A DNA stretch of 64,000 nt. It comes from Gordonia mangrovi. Lineage in GTDB: Bacteria; Actinomycetota; Actinomycetes; Mycobacteriales; Mycobacteriaceae. The notes beneath the pieces were generated by a model. That model had not been told where the DNA came from. It ran no database searches and saw only the letters and a program-made list of their open reading frames with translations. The stretch's first letter is position 1. Every line of letters begins with the position of its first letter. The stretch lies in the NCBI RefSeq assembly GCF_024734075.1, contig NZ_CP102850.1:62001-126000 (forward strand), written 5' to 3'. Shown in pieces: positions 49,047-58,570 of the stretch. Position numbers and translations under genes: made by a program.

Positions 49047-50471
49047 TCATCCGGCGTCGGCGACGAACTCGAATCGCACCTCGCGCGCGGGCGGGTCGGC
49101 AGCCCGCAGGACCACCTGAACCGGCCGGCCCAGCGGCGGGTCGCCGGCACACGGCGCGATCACCGGCACCTCGGTGAGGAACACCTGCGCCGGCCGGTTC
49201 GGCGTGGCCGCCTGCAGCACCACCGCGTCGAACGTCTCCCCCACGCGGCCGGCCAGGACGGTGGCCTCCGCGAGATCGATCCCCGCCCGGTCGGCAGCCG
49301 ACGCGAGTGAACCCGCCGACCGCAGCAGCGTGGGCAGGGTCGGCAACGCCCGGGTCACCCAGTCGGGCACCGGGTCGCCGGCCGTGACCGACAGGCACAC
49401 CTCGGTGGCGAAGCGGTCCCCGAGCCGCCGCAGCGGAGCGGTCACGTGCGCGTACACCCCACCGATCGCGGCATGACTCATCTGGGCCGCGGACAGCTGA
49501 CCGGTGCCGCCGTCGAGGACGAGATGATCGGCGCCGCGCATCAGGCCTGCTCCCGCCGACATCAGCGCGAGCGTCGCGGGCGAGTCACGCGGCAACCCGG
49601 CGAGGAACTGGCCGGGTGTCGCGCCGGCGGGCCACGGCACGCCCAGGGCGGCGGCGGATGCGCGCAGCGCCACCACCGCGTCGGCGTCGGCCGGCGGCAG
49701 GGTGCGCAGCAGACCGACGCCCGCGTCGGCCATGATCCGCCCCGCACACATCCCGGTGAGCAACGACAGCTGCGAGTTCCACATGTCGGCCGGGGTGTGC
49801 GGCGCCAGCCGCAGCATCCACCCGCGGTCGGTGCAGGTGACCTCCTGATCTGGCAGATCGAGTTCGACGGCACCACGTTCGAGCGCGACGCGTTGCCGCA
49901 ATTCGCCGAACGCCGGCAGCGCGGTGATCGACGGGTGCAGCCGACCGCGCGCGGCGTCCTCGGACACCCCGGCGTAGTCGAGCTTGGCGACCGACCAGAC
50001 GGCCGCCCGTCCCAGCGTCACATCGGCGACGGATCCGTCGGGCGTCACCCGGATGGTCCACAGCACCGCCGGCCGGCGATGATCGGGCAGCAGTGAACCC
50101 GCTCCCTCGGACAGCGCCCGCGGATGCAGCGGCACCGACCGGTCCGGAAAGTAGAACGTGGTGCCCCGCCGCCGGCTCTCCTGGTCCAGGGCGCGCTCGG
50201 GTTCGACGAGTGCGGCGACGTCTGCGATCGCGTAGGAGATGACGAAACCGTCGGTGTCGGCCGCGATGTGCACCGCTTGATCGAGGTCCATCGAGGTCGG
50301 CGGGTCGATCGTGACCAACGGCAGGTCGGTGCGGTCGGCCCGGTCGGCCGCGCATCGGTCCACCGGGTGCTCGGCCTCGGCCTGCGCGTCGACTCCGTAA
50401 TCCTCGCTCACGCCCAGTTCGGTACGAACCGCGTCGAAGTCGAGGTCGGGGGCCGACAGTACGCGCTGCAC
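49047..50471 (-). CDS. RNB domain ribonuclease (RNase II/R family)
   Basis: A 474-residue protein made almost entirely of the RNB catalytic domain. The metal-site motif DPPTSMDLDQAVH (near 56-68) carries the three aspartates. It lacks the N-terminal cold-shock domains and C-terminal S1 domain of RNase R, as is usual in Actinobacteria. It should degrade RNA 3' to 5', but substrate range is unknown. GTG 50471 is used. It lies just downstream of rnpB on the same strand. Confidence 0.88.
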   Translation of the reverse strand: MQRVLSAPDLDFDAVRTELGVSEDYGVDAQAEAEHPVDRCAADRADRTDLPLVTIDPPTSMDLDQAVHIAADTDGFVISYAIADVAALVEPERALDQESRRRGTTFYFPDRSVPLHPRALSEGAGSLLPDHRRPAVLWTIRVTPDGSVADVTLGRAAVWSVAKLDYAGVSEDAARGRLHPSITALPAFGELRQRVALERGAVELDLPDQEVTCTDRGWMLRLAPHTPADMWNSQLSLLTGMCAGRIMADAGVGLLRTLPPADADAVVALRASAAALGVPWPAGATPGQFLAGLPRDSPATLALMSAGAGLMRGADHLVLDGGTGQLSAAQMSHAAIGGVYAHVTAPLRRLGDRFATEVCLSVTAGDPVPDWVTRALPTLPTLLRSAGSLASAADRAGIDLAEATVLAGRVGETFDAVVLQAATPNRPAQVFLTEVPVIAPCAGDPPLGRPVQVVLRAADPPAREVRFEFVADAG

Positions 50472-50517
50472 GCTCCCGACTGTATGCGACGGCGCAGCCG
50501 GCTCCGGCTGTCGAAGG

Positions 50518-50953
<436 letters not shown>

Positions 50954-50983
50954 CCACACAGGATACCGGTGGTGGGTGCAGCC

Positions 50984-51652
50984 TCAGTCCAGGTGGCCGG
51001 TGTCGTTGACCAGTCGCACCACCGAACCGCCGTCCGGGAAGAACTCGGCGATCGACAGTGAGGCCAGGTCGAGGTGCAGGCGGAACAGCAATTCCGGACC
51101 GGTACCGAGCGCCTCCCGCAGCAGCGACTTGATCGGGGTGACGTGGGAGACCACCAACACGGTCTTTCCGGGATACTGTTGCAGCAGAGCTTCTTTGGCC
51201 TCCCCGACGCGTTCGGCGACCTGTGCGAAACTCTCCCCGCCCGGTGCCGGCACGGAGGTGTCGGCCAGCCAGCGGGAATGCAGTTCGGGATCGCGGTCGG
51301 CGGCCTCGGTGAAGGTCAGCCCCTCCCACGAGCCGAAATCGGTCTCGATCAGACCGTCGGAGACCACGACGTCGATGCCGAGACGGTCCGCGACCGCGCG
51401 CGCGGTGGCCCGGGCCCGGCTCAGCGGCGACGAGATCACCGCGGAGATCTCCGCATGCGCACCCAGTCGGGCGGCAACGGCCGCGGCCTGGCGACGTCCC
51501 AACTCGGTGAGTTCGGGGTTGCCTCGCCCGGAGTATCGGCGCGCGACGGAGAGCTCGGTCTGGCCGTGGCGCAGCAGCAACAGCCGTGTCGGCCGAACTC
51601 GCTGCCCCTGCCAGTTCGGCGACGTGTCACCGGCTGCGGCCGTGGTCGTCAT
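50984..51652 (-). CDS. Histidine phosphatase family protein lacking the RNase H half
   Basis: A 222-residue phosphatase with the family motif LRHGQTE (27-33, phospho-acceptor His29), the RAR pair in the middle and SHVTP near the C-terminus. The best relatives I know, such as Rv2228c, carry an RNase HI domain in front and are bifunctional RNase H/alpha-ribazole phosphatase-like enzymes. Here only a short 20-residue linker precedes the phosphatase. The ATG at 51652 directly abuts the stop of the zinc-ribbon gene. It could be the CobC-type phosphatase for alpha-ribazole phosphate, in keeping with the cobalamin genes in the window. Confidence 0.85.
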   Translation of the reverse strand: MTTTAAAGDTSPNWQGQRVRPTRLLLLRHGQTELSVARRYSGRGNPELTELGRRQAAAVAARLGAHAEISAVISSPLSRARATARAVADRLGIDVVVSDGLIETDFGSWEGLTFTEAADRDPELHSRWLADTSVPAPGGESFAQVAERVGEAKEALLQQYPGKTVLVVSHVTPIKSLLREALGTGPELLFRLHLDLASLSIAEFFPDGGSVVRLVNDTGHLD

Positions 51653-52390
51653 CTACAGGCCCGACTCGGCGGTCCGCACCAGGATCGCGCCGCATTCCTC
51701 GCAGCGGACCACGTCGTCGGGGGCCTTGGCGGCGATCGACGCGATGGTGCCGCGGTCGAGTTCCATCCGGCACGCGCCGCATCTGCGGGCACGGAGCAAC
51801 CCGGCGCCGACGCGGCCCGACGCGCGCTGCTTGTCGTAGACGGCGAGCAGTTCGGGGGCGATGTCGGCAACCAGCGCGGCTCGGCGCGCGTCGGCCGATT
51901 CGCGGTCGGCGGTGGCCTTGGCCAACGCACCGTCGCGCCGTTCGCGCACGGCGGCGATCTCGGTCTGCACGTGGTCGATCGTGGCCGAGGCGCGTTGCTG
52001 TTCGGCGGCGATGGCCTCCTGCTGCTCCATCACGCCGAGCATGTCGTCCTCGACGGCGGCGCGACGGCGGGCCAGGCCGTTGAGTTCGTGTTGCAGTTCC
52101 GACAGCGCCTTCGGTGCGAGGCCGCCGCCGGTCAGTTGTGCGGAGTCCTTGGCCTCGCGGGCGGCCATGCCGGTGGCCTCACCCTCCATCCGCCGGTACT
52201 CCCGCGCCAGGTCTTCGGCGGAGATCTCCGCGCGCACCAGGTCGTCACGCGCGGCGTCTACGCGTGTGGCCAGCTCATCGAGTTCGGCATCCTCCGGAAG
52301 TGAGGTCCGACGATGATCGATGCGGGCGATCTCCGCATCGACGTCGGCGAGGTCGAGGAGTAGCCGTTGCGCTCCGGCATCCACCTTCAC
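51653..52390 (-). CDS. Coiled-coil zinc-ribbon protein (C4-type)
   Basis: A 245-residue protein with a long helical hairpin (about 20-180) and a C-terminal zinc ribbon with CGAC and CEEC pairs. It matches Rv2229c and relatives such as the CdsZ/CT398 group. Its role is not clear; nucleic-acid or protein binding has been proposed for the group. GTG 52390 was chosen because GGAGG lies eight bases upstream; a GTG at 52399 is possible. It ends directly at the phosphatase start, so they are co-translated. Confidence 0.88.
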   Translation of the reverse strand: MKVDAGAQRLLLDLADVDAEIARIDHRRTSLPEDAELDELATRVDAARDDLVRAEISAEDLAREYRRMEGEATGMAAREAKDSAQLTGGGLAPKALSELQHELNGLARRRAAVEDDMLGVMEQQEAIAAEQQRASATIDHVQTEIAAVRERRDGALAKATADRESADARRAALVADIAPELLAVYDKQRASGRVGAGLLRARRCGACRMELDRGTIASIAAKAPDDVVRCEECGAILVRTAESGL

Positions 52391-52558
52391 CGTGCCCACC
52401 TCCGTCGTCGGCTGTCGTGCTGTGCAGTCCTCACCAGTGCCTCATCCCTGCGCCGTTCACTGTTCTGTTCTCCGTCGCCGTGCGGCCGCCCGTGCCGCGG
52501 CCGCCCCTGCGACGGTCCCCATACCGTACGCGTCCGCCACGAGGGCCGGACGCCCCAG

Positions 52559-53677
52559 TCAGGATCTGGTGACCACCGCGAACGGATCGGTCGGCTCCCG
52601 GTGAACCGAGACCGTGACGTGCAGCCGCCCCGCCAGCAATCGCGACACCTGACCACACCAGGGGAACTCGGTGGCCCAGTGCCCCGCGTCGATCAGCACC
52701 GGACCGCCGCGGCGCCGATTCTCGTCGGCCGGGTGGTGACGCAGATCGGCGGTCACGTACACGTCGGCGCCGGCGGCGGCCACGGCGTCGAGCAACGAAT
52801 CGCCTGCACCGCCACACACCGCGACGGTGGTGACCGCGGTCTCCCCCGCACCCGCCACACGCACCCCGGAGGGCGTGTGCAGGCGCGTCGCGACCCGCTC
52901 GGCGAACTGTCCGACGGTGGTCGGTTCACGCAGTCGACCGATCCGCCCCAGACCGGTGGTCATCTCGGTGTCGGCGAGTTCGAGGATGTCGAACGCCGGT
53001 TCCTCGTAGGGATGTGCGCCCCGCAGTGCGGTCAGCACCGCACGCCGCAGCCGGCGCTGCGCCACCATCTCGAGTCGTTCCTCGTCGACGCGGGTGCGCG
53101 CACCGATCTCACCGATCGTCGGGTTGGCCGCGTCCTGCGCCTCGAATTGTCCGGTGCCCACCACCGACCAGCAGCAGTCCCGGTACTCGCCGATCTCACC
53201 GGCCCCGACGGCGAACATCGCCTCGCTGACCTGCTCGGCGTTGCCCTCGGGCACCATTACCACCCATTTGTCCAGCACCGATGCCGACCGGGGTTCGATC
53301 GGCAGCGTGTCGACGATGTCGAGCACCTCGGCGAGCGCATCGGATACGCCGGGCCGGGCACTGTCGGCGTTGGTGTGTGCGGTGAACAGCGCGATCCCCG
53401 ACCGGATGAGGCGGTGCACGATGCGCCCCTTGGCGGTGTCGGCCGCGACCGAATCCACTCCGCGCAGCAGCAGCGGGTGGTGGGCCACGATCAGTTGCGC
53501 GCCCATGCCGATCGCCGCATCGACCACGTCGTCGGTGACATCGACACAGGTCAGGATGGTGTCGACCGTCTCGCCGGGGTCTCCGCAGACCAGTCCGACC
53601 GAGTCCCACGGCTCGGCCAGACGCCGCGGGTAGGCGCTGTCGAGCACCCCGATCACCTCTGCGACGGTTGTGGGCAT
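52559..53677 (-). CDS. Nif3-like dinuclear metal center protein
   Basis: A 372-residue protein of the Nif3/DUF34 family, the form with an inserted PII-like domain in the middle. The metal ligands lie in AHHPLLL (about 65-71), HTNAD (near 101-105) and the C-terminal AGHWATE. The family may hydrolyse folate-derived compounds (GTP cyclohydrolase I type 2 label), but this is not settled. ATG 53677 has GAGGAG upstream; the ORF extends further in a frame with no homology. The first 25 bases overlap the end of the CobC-like gene. It matches Rv2230c. Confidence 0.9.
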   Translation of the reverse strand: MPTTVAEVIGVLDSAYPRRLAEPWDSVGLVCGDPGETVDTILTCVDVTDDVVDAAIGMGAQLIVAHHPLLLRGVDSVAADTAKGRIVHRLIRSGIALFTAHTNADSARPGVSDALAEVLDIVDTLPIEPRSASVLDKWVVMVPEGNAEQVSEAMFAVGAGEIGEYRDCCWSVVGTGQFEAQDAANPTIGEIGARTRVDEERLEMVAQRRLRRAVLTALRGAHPYEEPAFDILELADTEMTTGLGRIGRLREPTTVGQFAERVATRLHTPSGVRVAGAGETAVTTVAVCGGAGDSLLDAVAAAGADVYVTADLRHHPADENRRRGGPVLIDAGHWATEFPWCGQVSRLLAGRLHVTVSVHREPTDPFAVVTRS

Positions 53678-54729
53678 CCCGCGATCTCCTCTCGAATGGC
53701 CGTGATGGTGTCGACCAGGGTTCGGGTGCGGTCGACGTCCCGCACCGCCAACCGGACGTGGTCGTCGTCGAGACCGACGAAGTTCGCGGCGCTGCGCACC
53801 GCGAATCCCTTCTCCCGCAGTCGTTGTTTGAGCCGCAGCGCTTGTGGCAGCCGGATCAGCACGAAGGACGCGCGCGGCTCGCCGCAGACCTCGATACCCG
53901 CTGCCGACAGCATGGCGACCATCTCGGCGCGGTCCTCGGCGATCCTGCCGGCCTCGCGGTGCGCGTGATCCCGACCGGTCGGTCCGACGCATTCGGTCAG
54001 CGCGGTCAACGCCAGGGTGCCCAGCGGCCACGGGCGGCGACCGACCGTCACCCGACCGATCACCTCGGGGGTCGCCAACAGATAGCCGGCGCGCAATCCG
54101 GCGAGACCGAACGTCTTTGTCACGCTGCGAATGACGATCAGGTCGGGCCGCGATCGGTGGGCCACGGACTCGGGCTCCGGGTGGCCGGTGCGCGGATCGA
54201 GGGTGATATCGGCGAACGCCTCGTCCACCACGACGAGACGTCCGGGGCGCCGGAGTCGTTCGATCGCCGACGCCGGGTGCAGCACCGACGTCGGATTGGT
54301 GGGATTGCCCAGCACCACCAGATCGGCGTCCTCGGGTACCGCTGCGGAATCCAATTCCCAAGGATCAGAGAGGATCACGTCGGTGATCGGGACTCCGGCG
54401 GCGCGCAGGGCGATCTCCGGTTCGGTGAACGACGGCTGGATGAGAGCGGCATGGCGTGGTTCGAGTCTGGGCAGCAGTTCGAAGCCCTCGGCCGCGCCGG
54501 AGAGCAGCAACACCTCGTCATACGCTCGCCCGTGGGCGGCGGCGATCGTGTCCACCGCGCGCCGCTCGTCGTCGGCCGACGGGTAGGTGGCGAGGTCGCC
54601 GATCCGGCCCGCGAGGGCATCGGCGACGAATGGTGGCGGCCCGCCGCGGACATTCACCGCGAAGTCGACAAGTCCCGGTTCGGCGTCGGCATCGCCGTGC
54701 CGATCCCGGGCGAACAGCCCCGATGTCAT
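53653..54729 (-). CDS. cobC: CobC-like PLP aminotransferase / threonine-phosphate decarboxylase family
   Basis: A 358-residue class I/II PLP protein resembling Rv2231c. The PLP lysine is in SVTKTFGLAGLRAGY and the LGNPTNPTS block lies at about 160-168. Family members include histidinol-phosphate aminotransferase and CobD/CobC-type L-threonine-O-3-phosphate decarboxylase, which supplies aminopropanol phosphate for cobalamin. Its neighbours (cobUT, cobS and cobD in the window) favour the cobalamin role, but sequence alone cannot separate the two. ATG 54729 is the family start (MTSGLFARDRHGDAD). It overlaps the Nif3 gene by 25 bases. Confidence 0.85.
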   Translation of the reverse strand: MTSGLFARDRHGDADAEPGLVDFAVNVRGGPPPFVADALAGRIGDLATYPSADDERRAVDTIAAAHGRAYDEVLLLSGAAEGFELLPRLEPRHAALIQPSFTEPEIALRAAGVPITDVILSDPWELDSAAVPEDADLVVLGNPTNPTSVLHPASAIERLRRPGRLVVVDEAFADITLDPRTGHPEPESVAHRSRPDLIVIRSVTKTFGLAGLRAGYLLATPEVIGRVTVGRRPWPLGTLALTALTECVGPTGRDHAHREAGRIAEDRAEMVAMLSAAGIEVCGEPRASFVLIRLPQALRLKQRLREKGFAVRSAANFVGLDDDHVRLAVRDVDRTRTLVDTITAIREEIAGCPQPSQR

Positions 54730-54759
54730 AAATCCCCAGCCTACGTGCACCATGGAACG

Positions 54760-55476
54760 GTGACCGACATGCCTGCAACACCCGATCTCGCCACCCCTCT
54801 CGCCGATCCCGCCGATCGGTCGACGCTGCTGCTGGTAGATCTCGATGGCACCATCACCGACAGCTTCGACGGGATCGCCAACAGCTTCCGGTATGCCCTG
54901 GCCGCGGTGGGTGTCGACGAGCCGTCGCCCGAGGTGGTGGCGGGGATCGCCGGTCCGCCGATGATCGACACCCTCACCGGCCTCGGGCTCGATGCGGCCA
55001 CGGCCGAGGCCGCCATGCGCGCCTATCGGGAGCGCTATACCGACGTCGGCTGGTTGGAGAACTCCGTGTTCGACGGCATGGGCGAACTGCTGGCCGACCT
55101 GCGGGCCGCAGGCCGCACGCTCGCGGTGGCGACGTCGAAGAACGAGAAGACCGCCCGCGCCATCCTGGAACACTTCGGTCTCGCCCAGCATTTTCAGGTC
55201 ATCGCCGGCGCCAGCGATGACGGACGCCGCCGCGCCAAATCCGACGTCATCGCGCACGCGCTGAGGCAGCTCGGCGTCGATGCGACGCCGGGTGCGCGTG
55301 TGACCGCTCCACCTGTGGTGATGGTCGGTGATCGTGCTCACGATGTCGACGGCGCCGCGCTGTACGGGATTCCAGCGGTGATCGTCGCTTGGGGTTACGC
55401 TCTGCATGGGGAGGAGGACTCGGCGGCCTGGGCGGTCGGGTCCGTTGCAGATCTGCGCGAGGTACTTGGTGTCTGA
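54760..55476 (+). CDS. ptkA: HAD family phosphatase, PtkA-like
   Basis: A 238-residue HAD hydrolase with the nucleophile motif VDLDGTITDS (Asp27, Asp29) and the late motif VMVGDRAHDVDGA. It is the orthologue by place of Rv2232 (PtkA), described in M. tuberculosis as a tyrosine kinase that acts on PtpA, although the fold is that of phosphoglycolate phosphatase. The ORF is open far upstream, antisense to the CobC-like gene; GTG 54760 or ATG 54769 are the likely starts. Its end overlaps ptpA by eight bases. Confidence 0.88.
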   Translation: MTDMPATPDLATPLADPADRSTLLLVDLDGTITDSFDGIANSFRYALAAVGVDEPSPEVVAGIAGPPMIDTLTGLGLDAATAEAAMRAYRERYTDVGWLENSVFDGMGELLADLRAAGRTLAVATSKNEKTARAILEHFGLAQHFQVIAGASDDGRRRAKSDVIAHALRQLGVDATPGARVTAPPVVMVGDRAHDVDGAALYGIPAVIVAWGYALHGEEDSAAWAVGSVADLREVLGV

Positions 55477-55948
55477 TCGACTACACGTGTGTTTCGTGTG
55501 CACCGGCAACATCTGCCGGTCACCGATGGCACAGAACATCTTCCGATCGGTCCTCGATGACTCGGGGCTGAACGGGCACGTCCGGGTGTCGAGCTGCGGC
55601 ACGAGTGGGTGGCACACCGGCGAACCCGCCGACAACCGCGCGCGGACCGAATTGCTGGCGCACGGGTACCCGGATGGACATGTCGCGTCGCAACTGTCGC
55701 CCGACCACTTCGACGCCGACCTGCTGGTCGCCATGGATGCCGGCCACGTACGGGAGTTGGAGCGCAAGCGACTCGGTGAACGGGTGCGCCTACTCCGCAG
55801 CTTCGATCCGGAGGCGGATCCCGAGGATCTGGACCTCAACGACCCGTACTACGGCACCGGCGAGGACTTCGAGGAGACCCGAGAGCAGATCGAGGCCGCC
55901 ATCCCCGGCCTCTTGGCGTGGGTGCACGCAACCCTCGACGGTCGGTGA
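55469..55948 (+). CDS. ptpA: Low molecular weight protein tyrosine phosphatase
   Basis: A 159-residue LMW phosphatase with the P-loop VCTGNICRSP (Cys11, Arg17) and the general acid in LNDPYYG near residue 125. It is like Rv2234 (PtpA), secreted into macrophages by pathogenic mycobacteria without a signal peptide; a virulence role is not implied here. GTG 55469 lies inside the end of the HAD gene, so the pair is co-translated. Confidence 0.94.
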   Translation: MSDRLHVCFVCTGNICRSPMAQNIFRSVLDDSGLNGHVRVSSCGTSGWHTGEPADNRARTELLAHGYPDGHVASQLSPDHFDADLLVAMDAGHVRELERKRLGERVRLLRSFDPEADPEDLDLNDPYYGTGEDFEETREQIEAAIPGLLAWVHATLDGR

Positions 55949-55956
55949 ACCGACGG

Positions 55957-56463
55957 TCATCCCGGCACGACGAGATCGTGGACGAAGCGAATCTTGTCCC
56001 GAACCCGCTCGGGTAGCCCGAACGGATACGGATCCGGATGGCCCATCGAACGGTTGATCTGGTTCAACGCCCAACTCAGCCGTAGCCACCACTCCACCAG
56101 CCGGTCGAAACCCACATCGCCGCCGGCCGTCACGCCCGCCGGCGACGAGCCGGCGGGGGCCATCGTGAACGCCGCGGTGGTGTCGAGGGTGGCGCGGATG
56201 TGCCGGTAGTACGCGAAGGTCTCGGCGAAGTCCTCGGCCGGATGGATCGTCGCGGCCGACGACACGAAGTCCTGTTCCCATCCGGCCGGGGCCCCCTGCG
56301 AGTGGTGACGATCGAACGCGGCTCGATGGTCCTCGTCGGGATCGCCGAACAGTTCCACGAACCGCGCGCGCATCAGATCATCGCCGAGCGCCACCCGGTA
56401 ATAGCGGCCGACCTCCTGACCGGGGTGTCCCGACACGGTGCGGTAGGGCTCCGACAACTCCAC
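55957..56463 (-). pseudogene. Truncated putative zinc metallopeptidase with lost HExxH motif
   Basis: A 168-residue ORF (GTG start) resembling only the C-terminal half of a larger family of putative zinc-binding metallopeptidases (about 350 residues in my recall). Features kept are ELFGD, RHHSQGAPAGWEQDFVSSAA and HPAEDFAETFAYYRHI. At the place of the family's RHExGHYY motif it reads GQEVGRYY (16-22), so both zinc-binding histidines are replaced, His to Gln and His to Arg, each reachable by one base change. No N-terminal half is found upstream. It is probably a decayed gene, though expression of a non-catalytic protein cannot be excluded. It converges on ptpA with 8 bases between. Confidence 0.55.
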
Positions 56464-56592
56464 CTCATCTGCTCGCGGTGCACGTCGTCACCTCCGGCCT
56501 GGTCCACAGCGAGCGCCAACGCTACCCTGCGCGGACCGTCGTGAGCGTCACGCCGGGCCGAGTCGATTTGGTCGGCTCGGTACCGTTGAGGT

Positions 56593-57558
56593 GTGCAGGT
56601 GGTGCGGACGTTGTTGCGCCCGGGGTGGCTCGCCCTGGGCGTGGTGGTCGTGGCGTTCGCCGCGATGTGCTTCACTCTGCTCGCGCCGTGGCAACTGGGG
56701 AAGAACTCCGCAACCGAGCACCGCAACGACCTGATCGCCTCCGCCGTGGCACAGTCGGCGGTTCCGATCGGAGACGTCGCGCCGGCCGGAGCCGGTTTCG
56801 ACCCGTCGACCGAGTGGCGTGAGGTCACCTTGACGGGGCGCTATCTGACCGACCGGGAGGTGCTCGTGCGGCTGCGGTCGGCCGAGGAGCGCCCGGCCGT
56901 CGAGGTGCTCACACCGTTCGCCACCGATGACGGCGCGCGCGTGGTCCTCGTGGATCGCGGCTATGTCCGCCCCGAGCAGGGCGCGTTGCCCGCGGTTCCC
57001 GCCGCGCCGTCCGAGACCACCACGATCGACGCGCGAATCCGCAAGAGTGAGGGCACATCTGCGGGCCGTGGCGTCCACACCGAAGCCGGCCGCGTGGCCG
57101 TGTACACCATCGACCCGGCGGAGGTCGGCCGGGCCGTCGATACGTCCCTGGACCCGTTCTATCTGCAACTGTCACCCGACCAGCCCGGGTCGCTGGGCGA
57201 GATCGGCCTGCCGCAACTCGATTCGGGTCCCTACCTCTCCTACGGTCTGCAGTGGCTGGCGTTCGGCATCATGGCACCGCTCGGCGCCGGCTATTTCGTC
57301 TACTCCGAGATCCGCCAGCGGCGCCGTGCATCGCAGGCGACCGCGCAGACGGAATCCACCCCGGAGGTCGGCACGCCCGACATGACCGCCGACCCGGTCG
57401 CTCCGGTCCGCAACCGGCGTGCGCAGGTCCGCGCAGACCTGCGCGAGGCGGGCACCGCCTCGGGTACGCGGCAGCGTCATCAGATCGGCACCGCCCCGGA
57501 TTCCGAAACGGTCGACGCCGACGTGCGCGCCAAACTCAGCCGCCGCTACGGCGGTTGA
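56593..57558 (+). CDS. SURF1 family cytochrome oxidase assembly protein
   Basis: A 321-residue membrane protein with one helix at the N-terminus (about 12-35) and one near 215-240, enclosing an extracytoplasmic domain with the SURF1 pattern WREVTLTGRYL and VLVDRGYV. The last 80 residues are a charged cytoplasmic tail. SURF1 helps insert heme a into cytochrome aa3; in Corynebacterium it is also needed for the bcc-aa3 supercomplex. It thus acts with the ctaC/ctaE/ctaF and qcr products 40 kb away. It matches Rv2235. Its last 23 bases overlap cobD on the other strand. Confidence 0.92.
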   Translation: MQVVRTLLRPGWLALGVVVVAFAAMCFTLLAPWQLGKNSATEHRNDLIASAVAQSAVPIGDVAPAGAGFDPSTEWREVTLTGRYLTDREVLVRLRSAEERPAVEVLTPFATDDGARVVLVDRGYVRPEQGALPAVPAAPSETTTIDARIRKSEGTSAGRGVHTEAGRVAVYTIDPAEVGRAVDTSLDPFYLQLSPDQPGSLGEIGLPQLDSGPYLSYGLQWLAFGIMAPLGAGYFVYSEIRQRRRASQATAQTESTPEVGTPDMTADPVAPVRNRRAQVRADLREAGTASGTRQRHQIGTAPDSETVDADVRAKLSRRYGG

Positions 57559-58510
57559 TCAGTACCGCCACGACCGCTGCCATCACTGCGGCACCGACTT
57601 GCACCCGCCGCGACAACCGCACGGCGGCCCGTAGGTCGGCGGTCGTCGGCACGGCCCCGCCCCCCAGCAAGGGTCGGTTCTCCACACCGTGCGGATACTC
57701 CGTTCGTCCGCCGAGTTGCACACCGAGCGCCCCGGCGAACGCGGCCTCGACGACCCCGGCGTTCGGGCTCGGATGGCGGCCGGCATCGCGACGCCACGTT
57801 GCGGCGGTGCGCAGCGGGGTGCCGCCGAGCGCCACCACCAGTACGCCGGACAGCCGCGCCGGCAGCAGGTTCGCCGCGTCATCGAGGCGGGCCGACGCCC
57901 ACCCGAACCGGCCGTAGCGTTCGTTGCGATAGCCGACCATCGCATCGAGGGTGTTGACGGTCCGATACGCGAGCAGGCCGGGTATACCGGCCAGTCCGCC
58001 CCACACCAGCGGCGCCACGGCCGCGTCCGAGGTGTTCTCGGCGATCGATTCCACCGCGGCGCGCGTCATCCCGGCTTCGTCGAGCGCATACGGGTCCCGT
58101 CCGCACAGGCTCGGTACGAGGCGGCGCGCCGCTTCCAGGTCACCCGCGTCGAGGGCGTCGGCCATCGACTCACCCACCCGGCTCAAGGTGGTCCCGCCGA
58201 GCACCGCCCAGGTGGCCGTCGCGGTGACCAGGACGGTCCCCGACACCCGCGACTGCCGCGCCGCGAGCGCGCCGACCGCCCACGCCGCGCCCACGCCCAC
58301 CCCCGCCAGTCCCACACCCCGCGCGCGCGAATCCGCGTACAGACGGGCCTCCAGCGCCGCGATCGAACGGCCGATACCGGCGACAGGATGCCAGTGCGTC
58401 GGGTCGCCGAGCAGCCGATCGGCGGCGACCCCGATCAGTAGGCCTCCCGCGATACCGAGGCCCACGTGGGCACGCGCCGGAGACGCAGAAGGGAGCGAAG
58501 GGTCGGACAC
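57536..58510 (-). CDS. cobD: Adenosylcobinamide-phosphate synthase
   Basis: A 324-residue membrane protein of the CbiB/CobD family, joining aminopropanol (phosphate) to cobyric acid. The pattern GDPTHWHPVAGIGRSI near the N-terminus, ESIAENTSDAAVAPL and TVNTLDAMVGYRNERY are strongly conserved. GTG 58510 gives a family-length product; the ORF continues upstream but in antisense to the next gene. It matches Rv2236c. The end overlaps SURF1 by 23 bases. Confidence 0.95.
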   Translation of the reverse strand: MSDPSLPSASPARAHVGLGIAGGLLIGVAADRLLGDPTHWHPVAGIGRSIAALEARLYADSRARGVGLAGVGVGAAWAVGALAARQSRVSGTVLVTATATWAVLGGTTLSRVGESMADALDAGDLEAARRLVPSLCGRDPYALDEAGMTRAAVESIAENTSDAAVAPLVWGGLAGIPGLLAYRTVNTLDAMVGYRNERYGRFGWASARLDDAANLLPARLSGVLVVALGGTPLRTAATWRRDAGRHPSPNAGVVEAAFAGALGVQLGGRTEYPHGVENRPLLGGGAVPTTADLRAAVRLSRRVQVGAAVMAAVVAVLINRRSGG

Positions 58511-58570
58511 ACCGGCGATCGTATCGGCGCACAATTCGGGACTTCGCGGCGGCGGCATAGACTCTCCGCG

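Noticed and set aside
51074..52303. A 409-codon ORF on the plus strand
   Set aside because: It runs antisense to the phosphatase and zinc-ribbon genes, both of which have clear family motifs.
52391..52558. Possible short gene between the zinc-ribbon and Nif3 genes
   Set aside because: Open frames here have Arg-rich shadow composition and no ribosome site.
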